Positions 59,201 to 64,000 of a stretch of 64,000 nucleotides of DNA are shown here, piece by piece. The stretch is from Dyella japonica DSM 16301 (GTDB lineage: Bacteria > Pseudomonadota > Gammaproteobacteria > Xanthomonadales > Rhodanobacteraceae). The stretch covers positions 46,526 to 110,525 of the forward strand of contig NZ_JPLA01000049.1 of the NCBI RefSeq assembly GCF_001010355.1, given 5' to 3'. The first letter of the stretch is position 1; every line of letters starts with the position of its first letter. Below the pieces are notes generated by a model. It worked only from the letters and a program-made list of their open reading frames with translations. It searched no databases and was not told where the DNA came from. The translations under genes were made by a program, and so were the position numbers.

Positions 59201-59876
59201 CACCGATCGCAGCGTGTTGCTGGCGCAAAGCCGCATCTTCACCGAGCAGGGCGGCAACCTGGTGATGTGGAGCTCCAACGGCGACATCAATGCCGGCCAG
59301 GGTGCCAAGACCACGGCGGAAATTTCGCCGCCGAGCTATCAGTGCACGATCGACGCATGGTGTCGCATCGACGCGCGCGGCCAGGTGAGCGGCGCCGGCA
59401 TCGCGACGTTGCAAACGATTCCGGGCGCGCCCGTAGGCAACGTCTACCTGATTGCACCACGCGGCACGGTGGATGCGGGCGATGCAGGCATCCGCGTATC
59501 GGGCAACCTGATCGTTGCCGCTGCACGAGTGGCCAACGCCGACAACATCCAGGTGCAGGGCGAAAAGATCGGCGTGCCAGTCGCGGCCTCCGTCAACATC
59601 GGCGCACTCAATGCAGCGAGCGCCGCAGCAAACGCGGTCAACAAGGCCGTCGATGACGTCAGCAGGCAGCAGCAGGACGATGCGCGCAACAAGATGCCTT
59701 CGGTGATTTCGGTGCAAGTGCTTGGCTTCGGTGATGGCACGGGCGCGATCGATGACAGGGATCGCCGTCGTCGCTACGACCCCAATAGTCCCGTGCAGGT
59801 GCTTGGCGCCGGGCAGCTCAGCATGCGCGCGAAGGAGCAGTTGACGGCGGAAGAACGCGCGCGACTCACTGAATAA
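47298..59876 (+). CDS. Giant filamentous haemagglutinin-like exoprotein TpsA (PdtA-like)
   Basis: A 4,192-residue secreted surface protein. It has a signal region (residues ~20-42, WIAAALAMSAMHAHAG) and an N-terminal TPS secretion domain at ~130-400, with the family signature as LNRITDPTDKPSQIFGQIKAEGTVYLLNRNGILFGAGSQVNTGS. A very long beta-helical shaft rich in Gly, Ser, Thr, Asp and Asn follows. The C-terminal region (~3,850-4,140) has the DUF3739 pattern GDINILTDRSVLLAQSRIFTEQGGNLVMWSSNGDINAGQGAKT. Only two cysteines were seen, Cys4016 and Cys4022, reminiscent of the HMW1 anchoring pair. The start is GTG 47298 with AAGGATAAGG upstream. Partner translocator: 39636. Likely adhesin or surface fibre; no catalytic domain recognised. 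Confidence 0.93.
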   Translation: MSKPVRSQQVSTPSSRAIPGRRPLAQWIAAALAMSAMHAHAGAPPLSQAWLAGQRNANTTPTPNAGAANGNLPDTSGLAAQTSGQLLQQRVVQQSIANLNNAAAAVAAQISAQQAAQQAAQSLTSPVPDGITAGGLQVAAGVAGNPLLWQNANAPTQAVAGGKTTVEVKQTAQKAILTWDSFNIGRNTTLYFNQSGGTQSDKSNNWIALNRITDPTDKPSQIFGQIKAEGTVYLLNRNGILFGAGSQVNTGSLLASSLNLFSSDVTASNAAFLSGGINSASTIGGFLFDGIFTDGRNHDVVVEKGASITTGKQGFALIAAPNVSNAGSIIADDGQAILAAGTQFGNANQGSSTGGLQVINMGGGGLGASHVPTTATNTGLMQARRGQVQMLGYNVNQSGVALASTSISYPGSIDLEAGDGTNRTLSGTTYQAHGSLVLGPGSVTAILPEKDGGTTSSTAAADAAFKGSSISLAGGMVTLQSGSLLEAPSANLSITAAQDTIDPRATAGRIYVDDGAVVDVSGLANVGLPMSALLVSVPRVGQNELADSPLLRNSFLYTQKNVLVDSTQSGTRADGLDWVGSPILNVAGYVQNVPRDILQMMIKGGDISLNGQEVIVRSGAQLNLDGGYVAYQPGWVTTPNLLGANGRIYNISSADPNMDYVGFAGDFNVDHARWGINENYLNPLLAGVGRWDPGFIVGSDAGSLSVKTAGALALDGEITAQAFAGRDQVGQGKQPDGGSFDLSSNYSAYYQRTNYASGILLQQSTLLLEDRVPDFGAQTSWDDVLSSQPADTSNDQNLRYWVPVSADMVRNGGFSHFSIDGSGNGQIVEQAGTQLGVMPGGSISLTGSHIDVFGTLSAPAGSISITSTGPRNFAGLPQGLQIDPDVTDDGNITIGSGALLSTRGLWVNDGGKPADALIGDRYIDGGSISLQTQQAAAGQDGSSDGTGSIILQAGSTLDVSGGGYVKPDNQVELNQGVPVGHGGDVSLTTYAKVDGSDVFTNSHAPASLDSGSLVLDGTILGDGFSGGGTLSLGAASITIGGDPAAVPLPNGLYLDPSFFSGKGFDNYALTAITDGIIAPGAQIHVTRDNLLPNYQTLLVAPTGTDLYATDATHPDGIYASIGTLDAYHRYETRDTSGGHGPGFSLSAGSYLDWNSNLPTPLPAPVYAGVSGSVTMGLGASITTDAGGDVALAGSQATTVLGQIDAPGGSIAISTNNLKRANNWPVVNPEVWLGSGAVLDASGVSLINPWAGAVTAVDPSTGQLSQRVPRTGVVLDGGTVSLTGEDAYLVAQAGSEINVSGTSDRFDLPVGSGALGSTTQYLSSPVWSDAGNINLAAAAGMYVDSTLQAHGGAPEAEGGNLTIIALTRNNSKSPAPAATAIVFQQSGNLVPEAWTPDSPVENGAPSGVLHFAADRLIDSGITSLTIGPDPSTGAGGRQTIVPLAFAGDVKLSLGRSFTANVTALQALPDGSTTLASDAGFTSGNGNVQINAPYVSITGTQIVDANVATSSGAPVALAGDGTLRVNADFIDLGGWLNLQRWANADFTSSGDIRFYAPPLQAYSNVGEKAGLLFTTGNLQFQAAQVYPATDYRFVVDANASGLKDASGQALSTTVAFLPNGSSTAPLSAGGGLLISADHIEQGGTLRVPSGTLVLGVSDPTAQAAAFGIDPAQYPLGITQSVHLAPGSLTSVSLDGQTVPFGTTVDGVEWRYDGAPGVTSADLTAAPAKQIEINGATLSLDAGAGIDLSGGGHLQASEWLAGTGGTRDALAQSQISYANSTAGVQVPQYADGRAIYAILPGYSSPVAPHDAAFDKLGNAAPMVGQQVYLSGAPGLPAGYYTLLPAQYATLPGAYRVVQDTSAVDTVLGRSAVQNDGTLSVNGYFADSLTGARAARSTTFLLQSAPVWQQYSQYTLTDADTYFANLASKSGLIAPPSVADAGRVALAATETLNLGATLTATPTTGGRGSLVDISAKAIDIVDAGQAGDDGYLVLSVDGLNALGAGSLLLGGSRQFTDGGYQVTASADSVVLANDAAHPLQGPEILLTANGAGHPGARGVVLENGSALSATGNGTGTTSVPLIFGQVAGTDASGNAIAAIDGDGALLRVSQNGAASVVRNDTSTAGVGQLTIGAGAHVNGGSALTLDATGATSVDVTAALSAQAIDSYSNQVSFVGSDASVVPGTGGFVIGAATLGQLGNTQSLTLRSRGNIGFYGDVDIDLPNDLSLSGGAFTSDGGTVNIQANRLSLSNDLGASNGTFSSGNGQLSIHANELDFGNGNTGLSGFGAFAATASQGMKGQGSGTFDFGALDVHLTTPWLLADNAADTSLTTTGAFEVAGTAGVTPTDAMGGALQLTGASVSINTNVAAPAGNLTIEATSGDVVLGSGGKLSTAGINKTFYDTTTYAPGGALTVTSDHGAVNFAQGSSVDFSGASAGGDAGSLTVQAGTQATFGGALSGGANSGYRTGYFTLGSNDAVDLDALVDIAANAGATGLFQVSTNAGNLELSAGHTLAAQRVYLSANGSDAAGGQVLIDGTVNAGGPSGSNISLFGNKGVDIEGSLVATSSIPSQRGGTVTLGTSGMPTDNSYNVTYGYENVDPSASGYIHVGSQAVIDVSGGSTDAFSGGSVSMRAPLLSDGDVNIAVDNASSIKGARVVTIEPYATWSTKDTTTGYQHFDGIIDPAGWYNNNPQSGAPTMMAGTWADANGKILPAPTSADQLKQYLQNDYFIPDQVNTDHAGFYGYVDGDASKGAGTLMSYVQQPGYSFGDRFAGIANVQLRPGIELDNPADGAQQGKIAVLTNWNLGAGTTQSDGSIVLAYRYQGLAPILTVRAAGDLDVEASITDGFYQQNNGATLANPPPPPAPPVSDNGYGDALSTYQSTQQYLDANNIWNGTINLRAGTAAQGATPGGGTISITSDPYYQAIQAPLSAQSANYYTNYEAYLGDIGKGTTGTWSFDFNFINNTASRYFLAYSPTTLVAPQPTAYTTYAAYVTAYQSWLQANFASSPIAKRSTTPSPLLLPTDADYADYTTDYASYITGHKAYYTYIFQRVGTSATGVQLFYAPFAPASDAASSGGGTPTTIDVPASAANNSPSNMPSLGSPASLASATLLGGSSTSYRFIAGADANAVDPLATTAGAGNVTFDGHFSVVDSLTPPTNPTGAFNGKTMLLPTTVRTGSGSIDIASGGDIDWLDISSPAVVYTAGVPADGTTVNTNVSVIRPYWLAPTLDMNLPDMLSTGQVSPVQGGDLNLAARGDINAIQDVVDATGNVTKGAKGSNISQYWWQWMQTANAADGSASSINFADFGQGVMSVGGNVSVTAGGDISQLSVSLPTTWYANADKTGITTLGGGNLNVAAGGDILSGTYFVAKGTGNIQAGGRIGSDFSYTVPSTNFNYGGLSSDVSTLLALQDAQFDVQARLGADIGGVYNPSYLAGTRGSPGSASAISQILPAKHFDSQSYSADSSVQLSASQGDVVLDSLSMPGMLFDSGNAQARTDPGFDPGSILPSTLTLQALGGNVDIRGAGALYPSATGNLTLLAADNVQFSQQVYTMQYSGPSTYGFGLIDAPADALPSALEPLGANGSSNFVSLWRNGYLYGQNPSLLHSADPLHADETDPVRIYALAGDLINGITGPGGLAYRSLLLLPNKPAMVYAGRDIVNLAFAGQQLRDADVTRIVAGRDIYDTQITTNVLISNAADPGPYVLAPALLLSGPGSFQIQAGRNIGPLTSQADLAINAAVTTINGDKYTGIDSIGNQINPYLPHDSADINVLYGVGPGVAVNSFVASYLDGTTDGINLMPELVDFMERREAGQVIDTGFAQDKLTVTLTSEQARELFNEQPDYVQRQFVSETLFKILAQVGADYNDAASPYFGKYARGYTAIDTLFPASLGYTSNGSGQGGLNGAAQTVDTGDLDIRSSTIQTQQGGNITILGPGGQALLGSASAPPVITKNGQVVAGPNSMGVITLEKGDINILTDRSVLLAQSRIFTEQGGNLVMWSSNGDINAGQGAKTTAEISPPSYQCTIDAWCRIDARGQVSGAGIATLQTIPGAPVGNVYLIAPRGTVDAGDAGIRVSGNLIVAAARVANADNIQVQGEKIGVPVAASVNIGALNAASAAANAVNKAVDDVSRQQQDDARNKMPSVISVQVLGFGDGTGAIDDRDRRRRYDPNSPVQVLGAGQLSMRAKEQLTAEERARLTE

Positions 59877-59899
59877 AAAGGTTGCAAAGGCAGTATCCA

Positions 59900-59936
59900 G
59901 CGGCGGTCGGGATGTAGTCTCGTCATCGGCCGCCGC
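59900..59936. other. Hairpin downstream of the exoprotein gene
   Basis: GCGGCGGTCG pairs with CGGCCGCCGC (one wobble) over a 17-base loop, 24 bases after the exoprotein stop. No T-run follows, so it is not a standard intrinsic terminator, but it could stabilise or end the long transcript. The rest of 59877-60087 shows nothing else. Confidence 0.35.
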
Positions 59937-60087
59937 AGGGGCACCAACGAATGGACGTCGGCTGATTCCCTATTCACCGAAAACTGGAATTCAACGATCC
60001 CGGCATGCTTGCTGCACGCCGAACGGGGTTCTTTGTTCTGATGATTGAATAATGAACTCGAATATCGTCTAGGTATCATTAATTCCG

Positions 60088-60504
60088 ATGGTCATGGAAA
60101 TACCTCGAGAAGTCAGGGATGGCAGTCGTTTGGCTGCATTTTCGCAAGCGCTGAGGCAACTCATTGAGGCGCATCAGGACAAGTTCGCGGAAAGGCTCGT
60201 AAATCAATGCAGCCGGGCATTTTCCAGGCAGCTGCTTGATTATCCGATGGTGGCCTGGCATGCGCGTTCCAGTTACGTGGTGCGCAACCGTCTTCGCAGA
60301 AAGACCGACACGGCGCCCGAAGAACTCGCCGCCGATACGCTCGTGCCGTTGGTGCAACTGCTCAGTGTCTGGTGCCAGGAAGGCAGGCGTGGCGCGATCC
60401 GCAGTGTGGTGCGCGAATTGAATAGCGTTGACCTGAGCGAGCTTTCATCCAAGCCCGGTCTCGACCATGAAGTGGTGACCATCATTTTCGAATTTATCGA
60501 ATAA
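60088..60504 (+). CDS. Hypothetical protein between exoprotein and DING-like genes
   Basis: A 138-residue protein predicted largely helical: LAAFSQALRQLIEAHQDKFAERLVNQCSRAF, then EELAADTLVPLVQLLSVWCQEGRRGAIRSVVRELNSV. No signal peptide or known motif was seen. The family is not recognised. The base composition is slightly more AT-rich on both flanks. It is alone, with 211 bases before and 209 after, on the same strand as the TPS locus. The start could be 60088 or 60094. It might be a regulator of secretion, but there is no direct evidence. Confidence 0.6.
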   Translation: MVMEIPREVRDGSRLAAFSQALRQLIEAHQDKFAERLVNQCSRAFSRQLLDYPMVAWHARSSYVVRNRLRRKTDTAPEELAADTLVPLVQLLSVWCQEGRRGAIRSVVRELNSVDLSELSSKPGLDHEVVTIIFEFIE

Positions 60505-60556
60505 GCAAAAAGTGTGATTTGCGTCGTGATTTTCAATGCACGAAGCATTCATCGCT

Positions 60557-60574
60557 CTATCACATGCATGACAT
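60557..60574 (+). promoter_or_regulatory. Candidate pho box upstream of the DING/PstS-like gene
   Basis: CTATCAC-N4-ATGACAT gives two direct repeats of CTGTCAT with 5/7 matches each and the exact 4-base spacer. It lies 140 bases before the DING-like start, in an AT-rich 209-base gap. The site is weak and judged by eye, but fits phosphate control of a phosphate-binding protein. Confidence 0.35.
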
Positions 60575-60692
60575 CGTTTATGTCGATGCGAAATTGTCTA
60601 ATTGATTTAGTGATCGCGGGTAATCGGATCGTAATTTTCTTCTACTTCTATTCTTAATCGCGGTGTCACTGCTGACACGTAAAAGATATTAG

Positions 60693-60709
60693 GCCTCCAT
60701 TCCGGAGGT
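60693..60709 (+). promoter_or_regulatory. Hairpin masking the ribosome-binding site
   Basis: CCTCC (60694-60698) pairs with GGAGG (60704-60708), with an extra G-U at the base and an ATTCC loop. GGAGG is the Shine-Dalgarno of the DING-like gene, five bases before its ATG. The stem could limit translation. A dyad GTGTCA-N4-TGACAC lies upstream at 60663-60678 and may be an operator. Confidence 0.45.
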
Positions 60710-60713
60710 ATTT

Positions 60714-62039
60714 ATGCCAAGGGGTAATGTCATGATTTTCGGGTTCAATGGAAATGCCCGCATGAAGACGCTCGCGGGTGCACTGGTTCTCAGCATGGCC
60801 GCTGTTGCGACCGCCCATGCCGGTACCCTCGTGGGTGGCGGCGCCACGCTGCCTGCCATCGGCTACACCGGCGATGACGTTTCGCATCGCCTCCTGACGC
60901 CGCAGCCGGGCTCGCTTCTCGGCGAATACACCGCGGCCGGCAACTCGGCCACCTCGTACTGCCAGACCGGCAGCGGCGCCGGCAAGAACATCCTCGCCGG
61001 TGGCACGATCAGTGGCACGAGCTACAACGTGCAGAACACCTGCCCGGACAGCCCGACGCCGACCGGTTTCGGTGCGGGTCAGGTGGGTCGCTCGGATCTG
61101 GCCCAGCCGAACTTTGCTGGTGCGGATTCGCCGCTCGCCCTCGGCGACTACAACAACTACGTTGCCAACACCACCGTTCACAGCGGCAGCTTCCCGGTGC
61201 AGTTCCCGGCCGTGGGCGGCGCCATCGCCGTTGCTTTCAACAAGAGCGATAGCCACGGCCAGCCGATCTCCCTGAACTTGACCGATGATCAGATCTGCAA
61301 GGTCTTCTCCGGTCAGACCACCACCTGGGCGGCTCTCACGGGCGATAACAGCCTGACGGGCAACATCCAGATCGTCTACCGTTCCGACGGCAGCGGCACC
61401 ACCTTCGGCTTCAGCAACCATCTGTCTGCCGTGTGCGGCGGCACGACTGCCTCGCATTTCGTCACCGACCAGGCCTTCACCACGGTGGTCAGCAAGTTCG
61501 GCCTGCCGGCCAGTGCAAATGGCCAGAGCGGCAATCCGGCCGTCGCGGCAACCATTGCGTCCACGGACGGCACGATCGGTTACGTCGAAGCCGCAAACAC
61601 GCTGCCGCCGGGTGCCGCGTATGCCACTGTCAACGGTTTTGATCCGTTCAACGACTTCGGCAACGCCGCACTGGATGTGAGCTCGAGCGTTGTCTACAAC
61701 TCCGTGATCAACGGCGCCAATGCGAACACCGGCCGTCCGGTCGTGTCCGCCCTGTCGACGCTTGTGACCGGTGCTCCGACCACGCAGTGCATCGCTCTGG
61801 TCGATCCCTCGTCGTACGCCGCGCCGTCCAGTGGCTACCCGATCGTCGCCGTGTCGTACTTCCTGGCCAACAGCGCTCACAACGGTGCCGATACCTCGGC
61901 CGTGCAGAACCTGCTGTGGGCTCCGTACAACTCGACCATCACCAGCAACGTATTCACGATCGGCTCCGGTACGGGCCTGTCGTTCCTGAACGCTGGTCTC
62001 TCCCAGTCTGCCGTGACGGGCTGCGTTGCCAGCATGTAA
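60714..62039 (+). CDS. DING/PstS-like phosphate-binding protein, probably secreted
   Basis: A 441-residue exported protein of the PstS/DING superfamily. The signal region is MKTLAGALVLSMAAVATAHA, followed by GTLVGGGATLPAIGYTGDD, matching the DING start GGGATLP. Phosphate-loop motifs are AVGGAIAVAFNKSD, LTDDQICKVFSGQTTTWAAL, IQIVYRSDGSGTTFGFSNHLSAVCGG and DGTIGYVEAA. GGAGG lies five bases before the ATG at 60714. No pstCAB genes follow, so it is not part of a classical Pst transporter. Two terminators follow, then a type II secretion operon. In P. aeruginosa, DING-type proteins are type II (Hxc) substrates under phosphate limitation, so export by the neighbouring system is a fair inference. 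Confidence 0.85.
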   Translation: MPRGNVMIFGFNGNARMKTLAGALVLSMAAVATAHAGTLVGGGATLPAIGYTGDDVSHRLLTPQPGSLLGEYTAAGNSATSYCQTGSGAGKNILAGGTISGTSYNVQNTCPDSPTPTGFGAGQVGRSDLAQPNFAGADSPLALGDYNNYVANTTVHSGSFPVQFPAVGGAIAVAFNKSDSHGQPISLNLTDDQICKVFSGQTTTWAALTGDNSLTGNIQIVYRSDGSGTTFGFSNHLSAVCGGTTASHFVTDQAFTTVVSKFGLPASANGQSGNPAVAATIASTDGTIGYVEAANTLPPGAAYATVNGFDPFNDFGNAALDVSSSVVYNSVINGANANTGRPVVSALSTLVTGAPTTQCIALVDPSSYAAPSSGYPIVAVSYFLANSAHNGADTSAVQNLLWAPYNSTITSNVFTIGSGTGLSFLNAGLSQSAVTGCVASM

Positions 62040-62060
62040 TTGAAGTCTTTGTTGCCGTGA

Positions 62061-62098
62061 AGCGTGGGAGAGGGCTTGTCCTTCTCTCACGCTTTTTT
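62061..62098 (+). terminator. Rho-independent terminator of the DING-like gene
   Basis: AGCGTGGGAG pairs with CTCTCACGCT (one wobble), with an inner AGGG/CCTT extension, followed by six T. It begins 22 bases after the stop codon. This is the strongest intrinsic terminator noted in the window. Confidence 0.9.
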
Positions 62099-62139
62099 GC
62101 CGTGATTGATTTGAGCGTTGAGGTTCTTGCAGTGCTCTT

Positions 62140-62177
62140 GAGGACGTTCACGGATCGGTGAGCGTCCTCGTTCTTTT
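62140..62177 (+). terminator. Second terminator before the type II secretion genes
   Basis: A 12-base stem GAGGACGTTCAC / GTGAGCGTCCTC with one wobble and a 6-base loop, followed by GTTCTTTT. Together with the first it insulates gspE from upstream transcription, so gspE needs its own promoter in 62178-62275. A perfect CTGTCAT half-site lies at 62224-62230. Confidence 0.75.
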
Positions 62178-62275
62178 GCATGTGGAGGAGGCGGTTTCCT
62201 CACGGGTTCTCAGGAAACGCAATCTGTCATGGTGCTATGGCAGCCTGCGATCGTTCACTGCGTAATGGATGGATC

Positions 62276-64000
62276 ATGTCGTCGCAGGCCGCTACCCGTA
62301 CTCAATACGATGTTTTGCCTGCGGACGAGACATTGCTCTTCCGCGAACTGCTTTCGCGGGGCCGGTTGAAGGAAACGGACCTTGTGCGCGCCCGTCGCCT
62401 GCACGAGGAATCTCCCGACGGCACGCTCACGGCGCTGATGGCTCGCCTTGGCTTGGTGTCCGAACGCGATCTCGCCGAAGCGTGGTCGGATCTGCTGCAC
62501 ACGCCGCTGCTGTCGGCGCGCGACGCACCGGATATGCCCCCGGCCGAGCTCGACGTCTCGGCGCGCTTTCTCAAGCAGCAGCATGTGGTGCCCGTGCGCG
62601 TGGGTGAGGATGGGCTGGGCCTGGTTGTCTCCGACCCCGCTGATCCGTATCCGTTGCAGGCGATCCAGCTGGCGGCCGGGCGGCCGGTGGCGATGCGTAT
62701 CGGGCTGCGCTCGGAAATTGACGACCTGATCGAGCGCTACTACGGCACCGGTCGTTCCGCGATGGGCACCATCGTGGAAAACCTCGACGGCAGCGCCGCC
62801 GTGGAAGACGACGTGGAACATCTGCGCGATCTCGCTTCCGAGGCGCCGGTGATCCGCCTGGTGAATCTCATTCTTCAGCGTGCCGTCGAACAGCGCGCCT
62901 CCGACGTGCATATCGAGCCGTTCGAAAATCGCCTGAAGGTGCGTTACCGCATCGACGGTGTGTTGCATGAAGTGGAAGCGCCACCGTCCAATTCCACCGC
63001 GGCGGTGATTTCGCGCGTGAAGATCATGGCCAAGCTCAATATCGCCGAGCGCCGCCTGCCGCAGGATGGCCGCATCCAGTTGCGCGTGCAGGGCAAGGAG
63101 TTGGATCTGCGCGTGTCGACGGTGCCGACCAGCTTCGGCGAGTCGGTGGTGATGCGTATCCTCGATCGCGAGTCGGTGGTGTTCGACTTCGCCTCGCTGG
63201 GCTTTACCGACAACTTCCAGCAGCGCTTCGTCGATGTGCTGGAGCGCCCGCACGGCATCCTGCTGGTGACCGGTCCCACGGGTTCCGGCAAAACCACGAC
63301 GCTCTATACGGCGCTGTCGCAAATCAACACGCCGGACGTGAAGATCATCACCGTCGAAGATCCGGTGGAATACCAGATCGAAGGCATCAACCAGATCCAG
63401 GTGAAACCGCAGATTGGGCTGGATTTTGCCGGCGCGCTGCGGTCCATCGTGCGCCAGGATCCGGATGTGATCATGATCGGTGAAATGCGCGATCTGGAGA
63501 CGTGTCGGATCGCGATCCAGTCGGCGCTCACGGGCCATCTGGTGCTCTCCACGTTGCACACCAATAGTGCCGCCGGCGGCATCACGCGCCTGCTCGACAT
63601 GGGTGTGGAGGATTACCTCTTGGGTTCCACCGTCAACGGCATCCTGGCGCAGCGCCTGGTGCGCCGCCTGGATCCGGAGACGGCGATTCCCTATGACGCG
63701 CTGCCCGAAGTGATCGAGCAGTTTGAACTGCACAAATACACCAGCGAGCGTCCGATCCGCTTGTGGAAGCCCGGCACCAGCGCGGCCAATCCCACGGGTT
63801 ATCGCGGCCGTCGCGCCATCATGGAATTCCTGGTGATGACTGACCCGCTGCGTCGCATGGTGATGCAGCGGGCTGATGCGGGCGAGATCGAGAAGCTCGC
63901 GCGTGCTGAGGGCATGCGCACCATGTACGAGGATGGCATCGCCAAGGCGGTGGCGGGCGTGACCACCCTTGAGGAGGTGCTGCGTGTCACGCAGGAAGGC
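62276..64000 (+). CDS. gspE: Type II secretion ATPase GspE, partial
   Basis: Cytosolic hexameric ATPase that drives the type II secretion pseudopilus. The 575 visible residues start MSSQAATRTQYDVLPAD; the 3' end lies beyond the window. An N-terminal T2SSE_N domain precedes the core: Walker A GPTGSGKTTTLYTALS, Asp box TVEDPVEYQIEGINQIQVKPQIGLDF, Walker B DPDVIMIGEMRD and His box TGHLVLSTLHTNSAAGGITRL. The usual zinc-binding tetracysteine segment after LVRRL is present in length but has no cysteines (LDPETAIPY and GTSAANPTGYRGR). It is the first gene of a secretion operon with its own promoter region. Whether it belongs to an Xps-type housekeeping system or a phosphate-controlled one cannot be seen here. 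Confidence 0.93.
   Translation, partial: MSSQAATRTQYDVLPADETLLFRELLSRGRLKETDLVRARRLHEESPDGTLTALMARLGLVSERDLAEAWSDLLHTPLLSARDAPDMPPAELDVSARFLKQQHVVPVRVGEDGLGLVVSDPADPYPLQAIQLAAGRPVAMRIGLRSEIDDLIERYYGTGRSAMGTIVENLDGSAAVEDDVEHLRDLASEAPVIRLVNLILQRAVEQRASDVHIEPFENRLKVRYRIDGVLHEVEAPPSNSTAAVISRVKIMAKLNIAERRLPQDGRIQLRVQGKELDLRVSTVPTSFGESVVMRILDRESVVFDFASLGFTDNFQQRFVDVLERPHGILLVTGPTGSGKTTTLYTALSQINTPDVKIITVEDPVEYQIEGINQIQVKPQIGLDFAGALRSIVRQDPDVIMIGEMRDLETCRIAIQSALTGHLVLSTLHTNSAAGGITRLLDMGVEDYLLGSTVNGILAQRLVRRLDPETAIPYDALPEVIEQFELHKYTSERPIRLWKPGTSAANPTGYRGRRAIMEFLVMTDPLRRMVMQRADAGEIEKLARAEGMRTMYEDGIAKAVAGVTTLEEVLRVTQEG

Noticed and set aside
47298..59876. Tandem DNA repeats in the exoprotein gene
   Set aside because: Similar beta-helix turns recur at protein level, but no exact tandem nucleotide repeats were found by eye.
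59900..59936. Intrinsic terminator after the exoprotein gene
   Set aside because: A strong stem is present but there is no T-run, so it is reported only as a hairpin.
60570..60584. Dyad GACAT-N5-ATGTC upstream of the DING-like gene as a second operator
   Set aside because: Overlaps the candidate pho box, is short, and matches no known motif at the correct spacing.
1..64000. Insertion sequences, phage genes, CRISPR arrays and rRNA genes
   Set aside because: No transposase, integrase, phage structural gene, regularly spaced repeat set or rRNA sequence was found.

Overview
The window is a GC-rich, densely coding stretch of a Gram-negative chromosome. Gene content points to a gammaproteobacterium of the Xanthomonadales, most like Rhodanobacteraceae (Dyella/Rhodanobacter type). 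That placement is an inference from the protein families and from a GspE without its cysteine motif; it was not tested by a search. No phage, transposon, rRNA or CRISPR array was seen. The only RNA gene found is tRNA-Sec.

Layout. 1-2,050: a drug-type MFS pump (cut by the left edge) divergent from a TetR regulator, with a perfect palindrome on the pump start codon. 2,117-8,956: a RidA-like protein, then a pentose phosphate cluster (zwf, HAD phosphatase, tal, tkt, with gnd convergent). 9,209-10,600: an exported beta-lactamase-fold hydrolase. 10,876-22,381: a complete selenocysteine module, made of formate dehydrogenase N with an in-frame UGA and SECIS-like hairpin, fdhE, an orphan permease, selA, selB, tRNA-Sec and selD. 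22,628-31,959: a metal-type two-component system divergent from an RND tripartite efflux operon, then a ChrA chromate transporter. 32,189-36,688: a degenerate AroQ-like protein, a small orphan, and two regulator/oxidoreductase pairs (AraC with SDR, PadR with an NmrA-like protein).

36,707-64,000 is the most interesting part. It reads as one surface-signalling and secretion locus on the + strand. It starts with an STN-TonB_C chimeric periplasmic protein, an ECF sigma factor and a FecR anti-sigma. These are followed by a two-partner secretion translocator, its own ExbB (fused to a periplasmic DUF2341/LamG region), ExbD and TonB, a Porin_5 porin, two small exported proteins, and a 4,192-residue haemagglutinin-like exoprotein. 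After an orphan gene come a DING/PstS-like phosphate-binding protein and the start of a type II secretion operon (gspE). The arrangement recalls the Pseudomonas aeruginosa PUMA3 (VreA-VreI-VreR) locus, which controls PdtA/PdtB, ExbB2/ExbD2 and the Hxc type II system under phosphate starvation.

The DNA supports this reading. The translocator and exoprotein genes share an upstream element, GGTTCAGTCCC-N13-CGTCTTT, with identical spacing, as expected for a dedicated sigma factor. Pho-box-like direct repeats lie upstream of the signalling operon and of the DING-like gene. I infer a phosphate-starvation, cell-surface-signalling regulon coupling adhesin export and type II secretion. Function and regulation are not proven by sequence alone.
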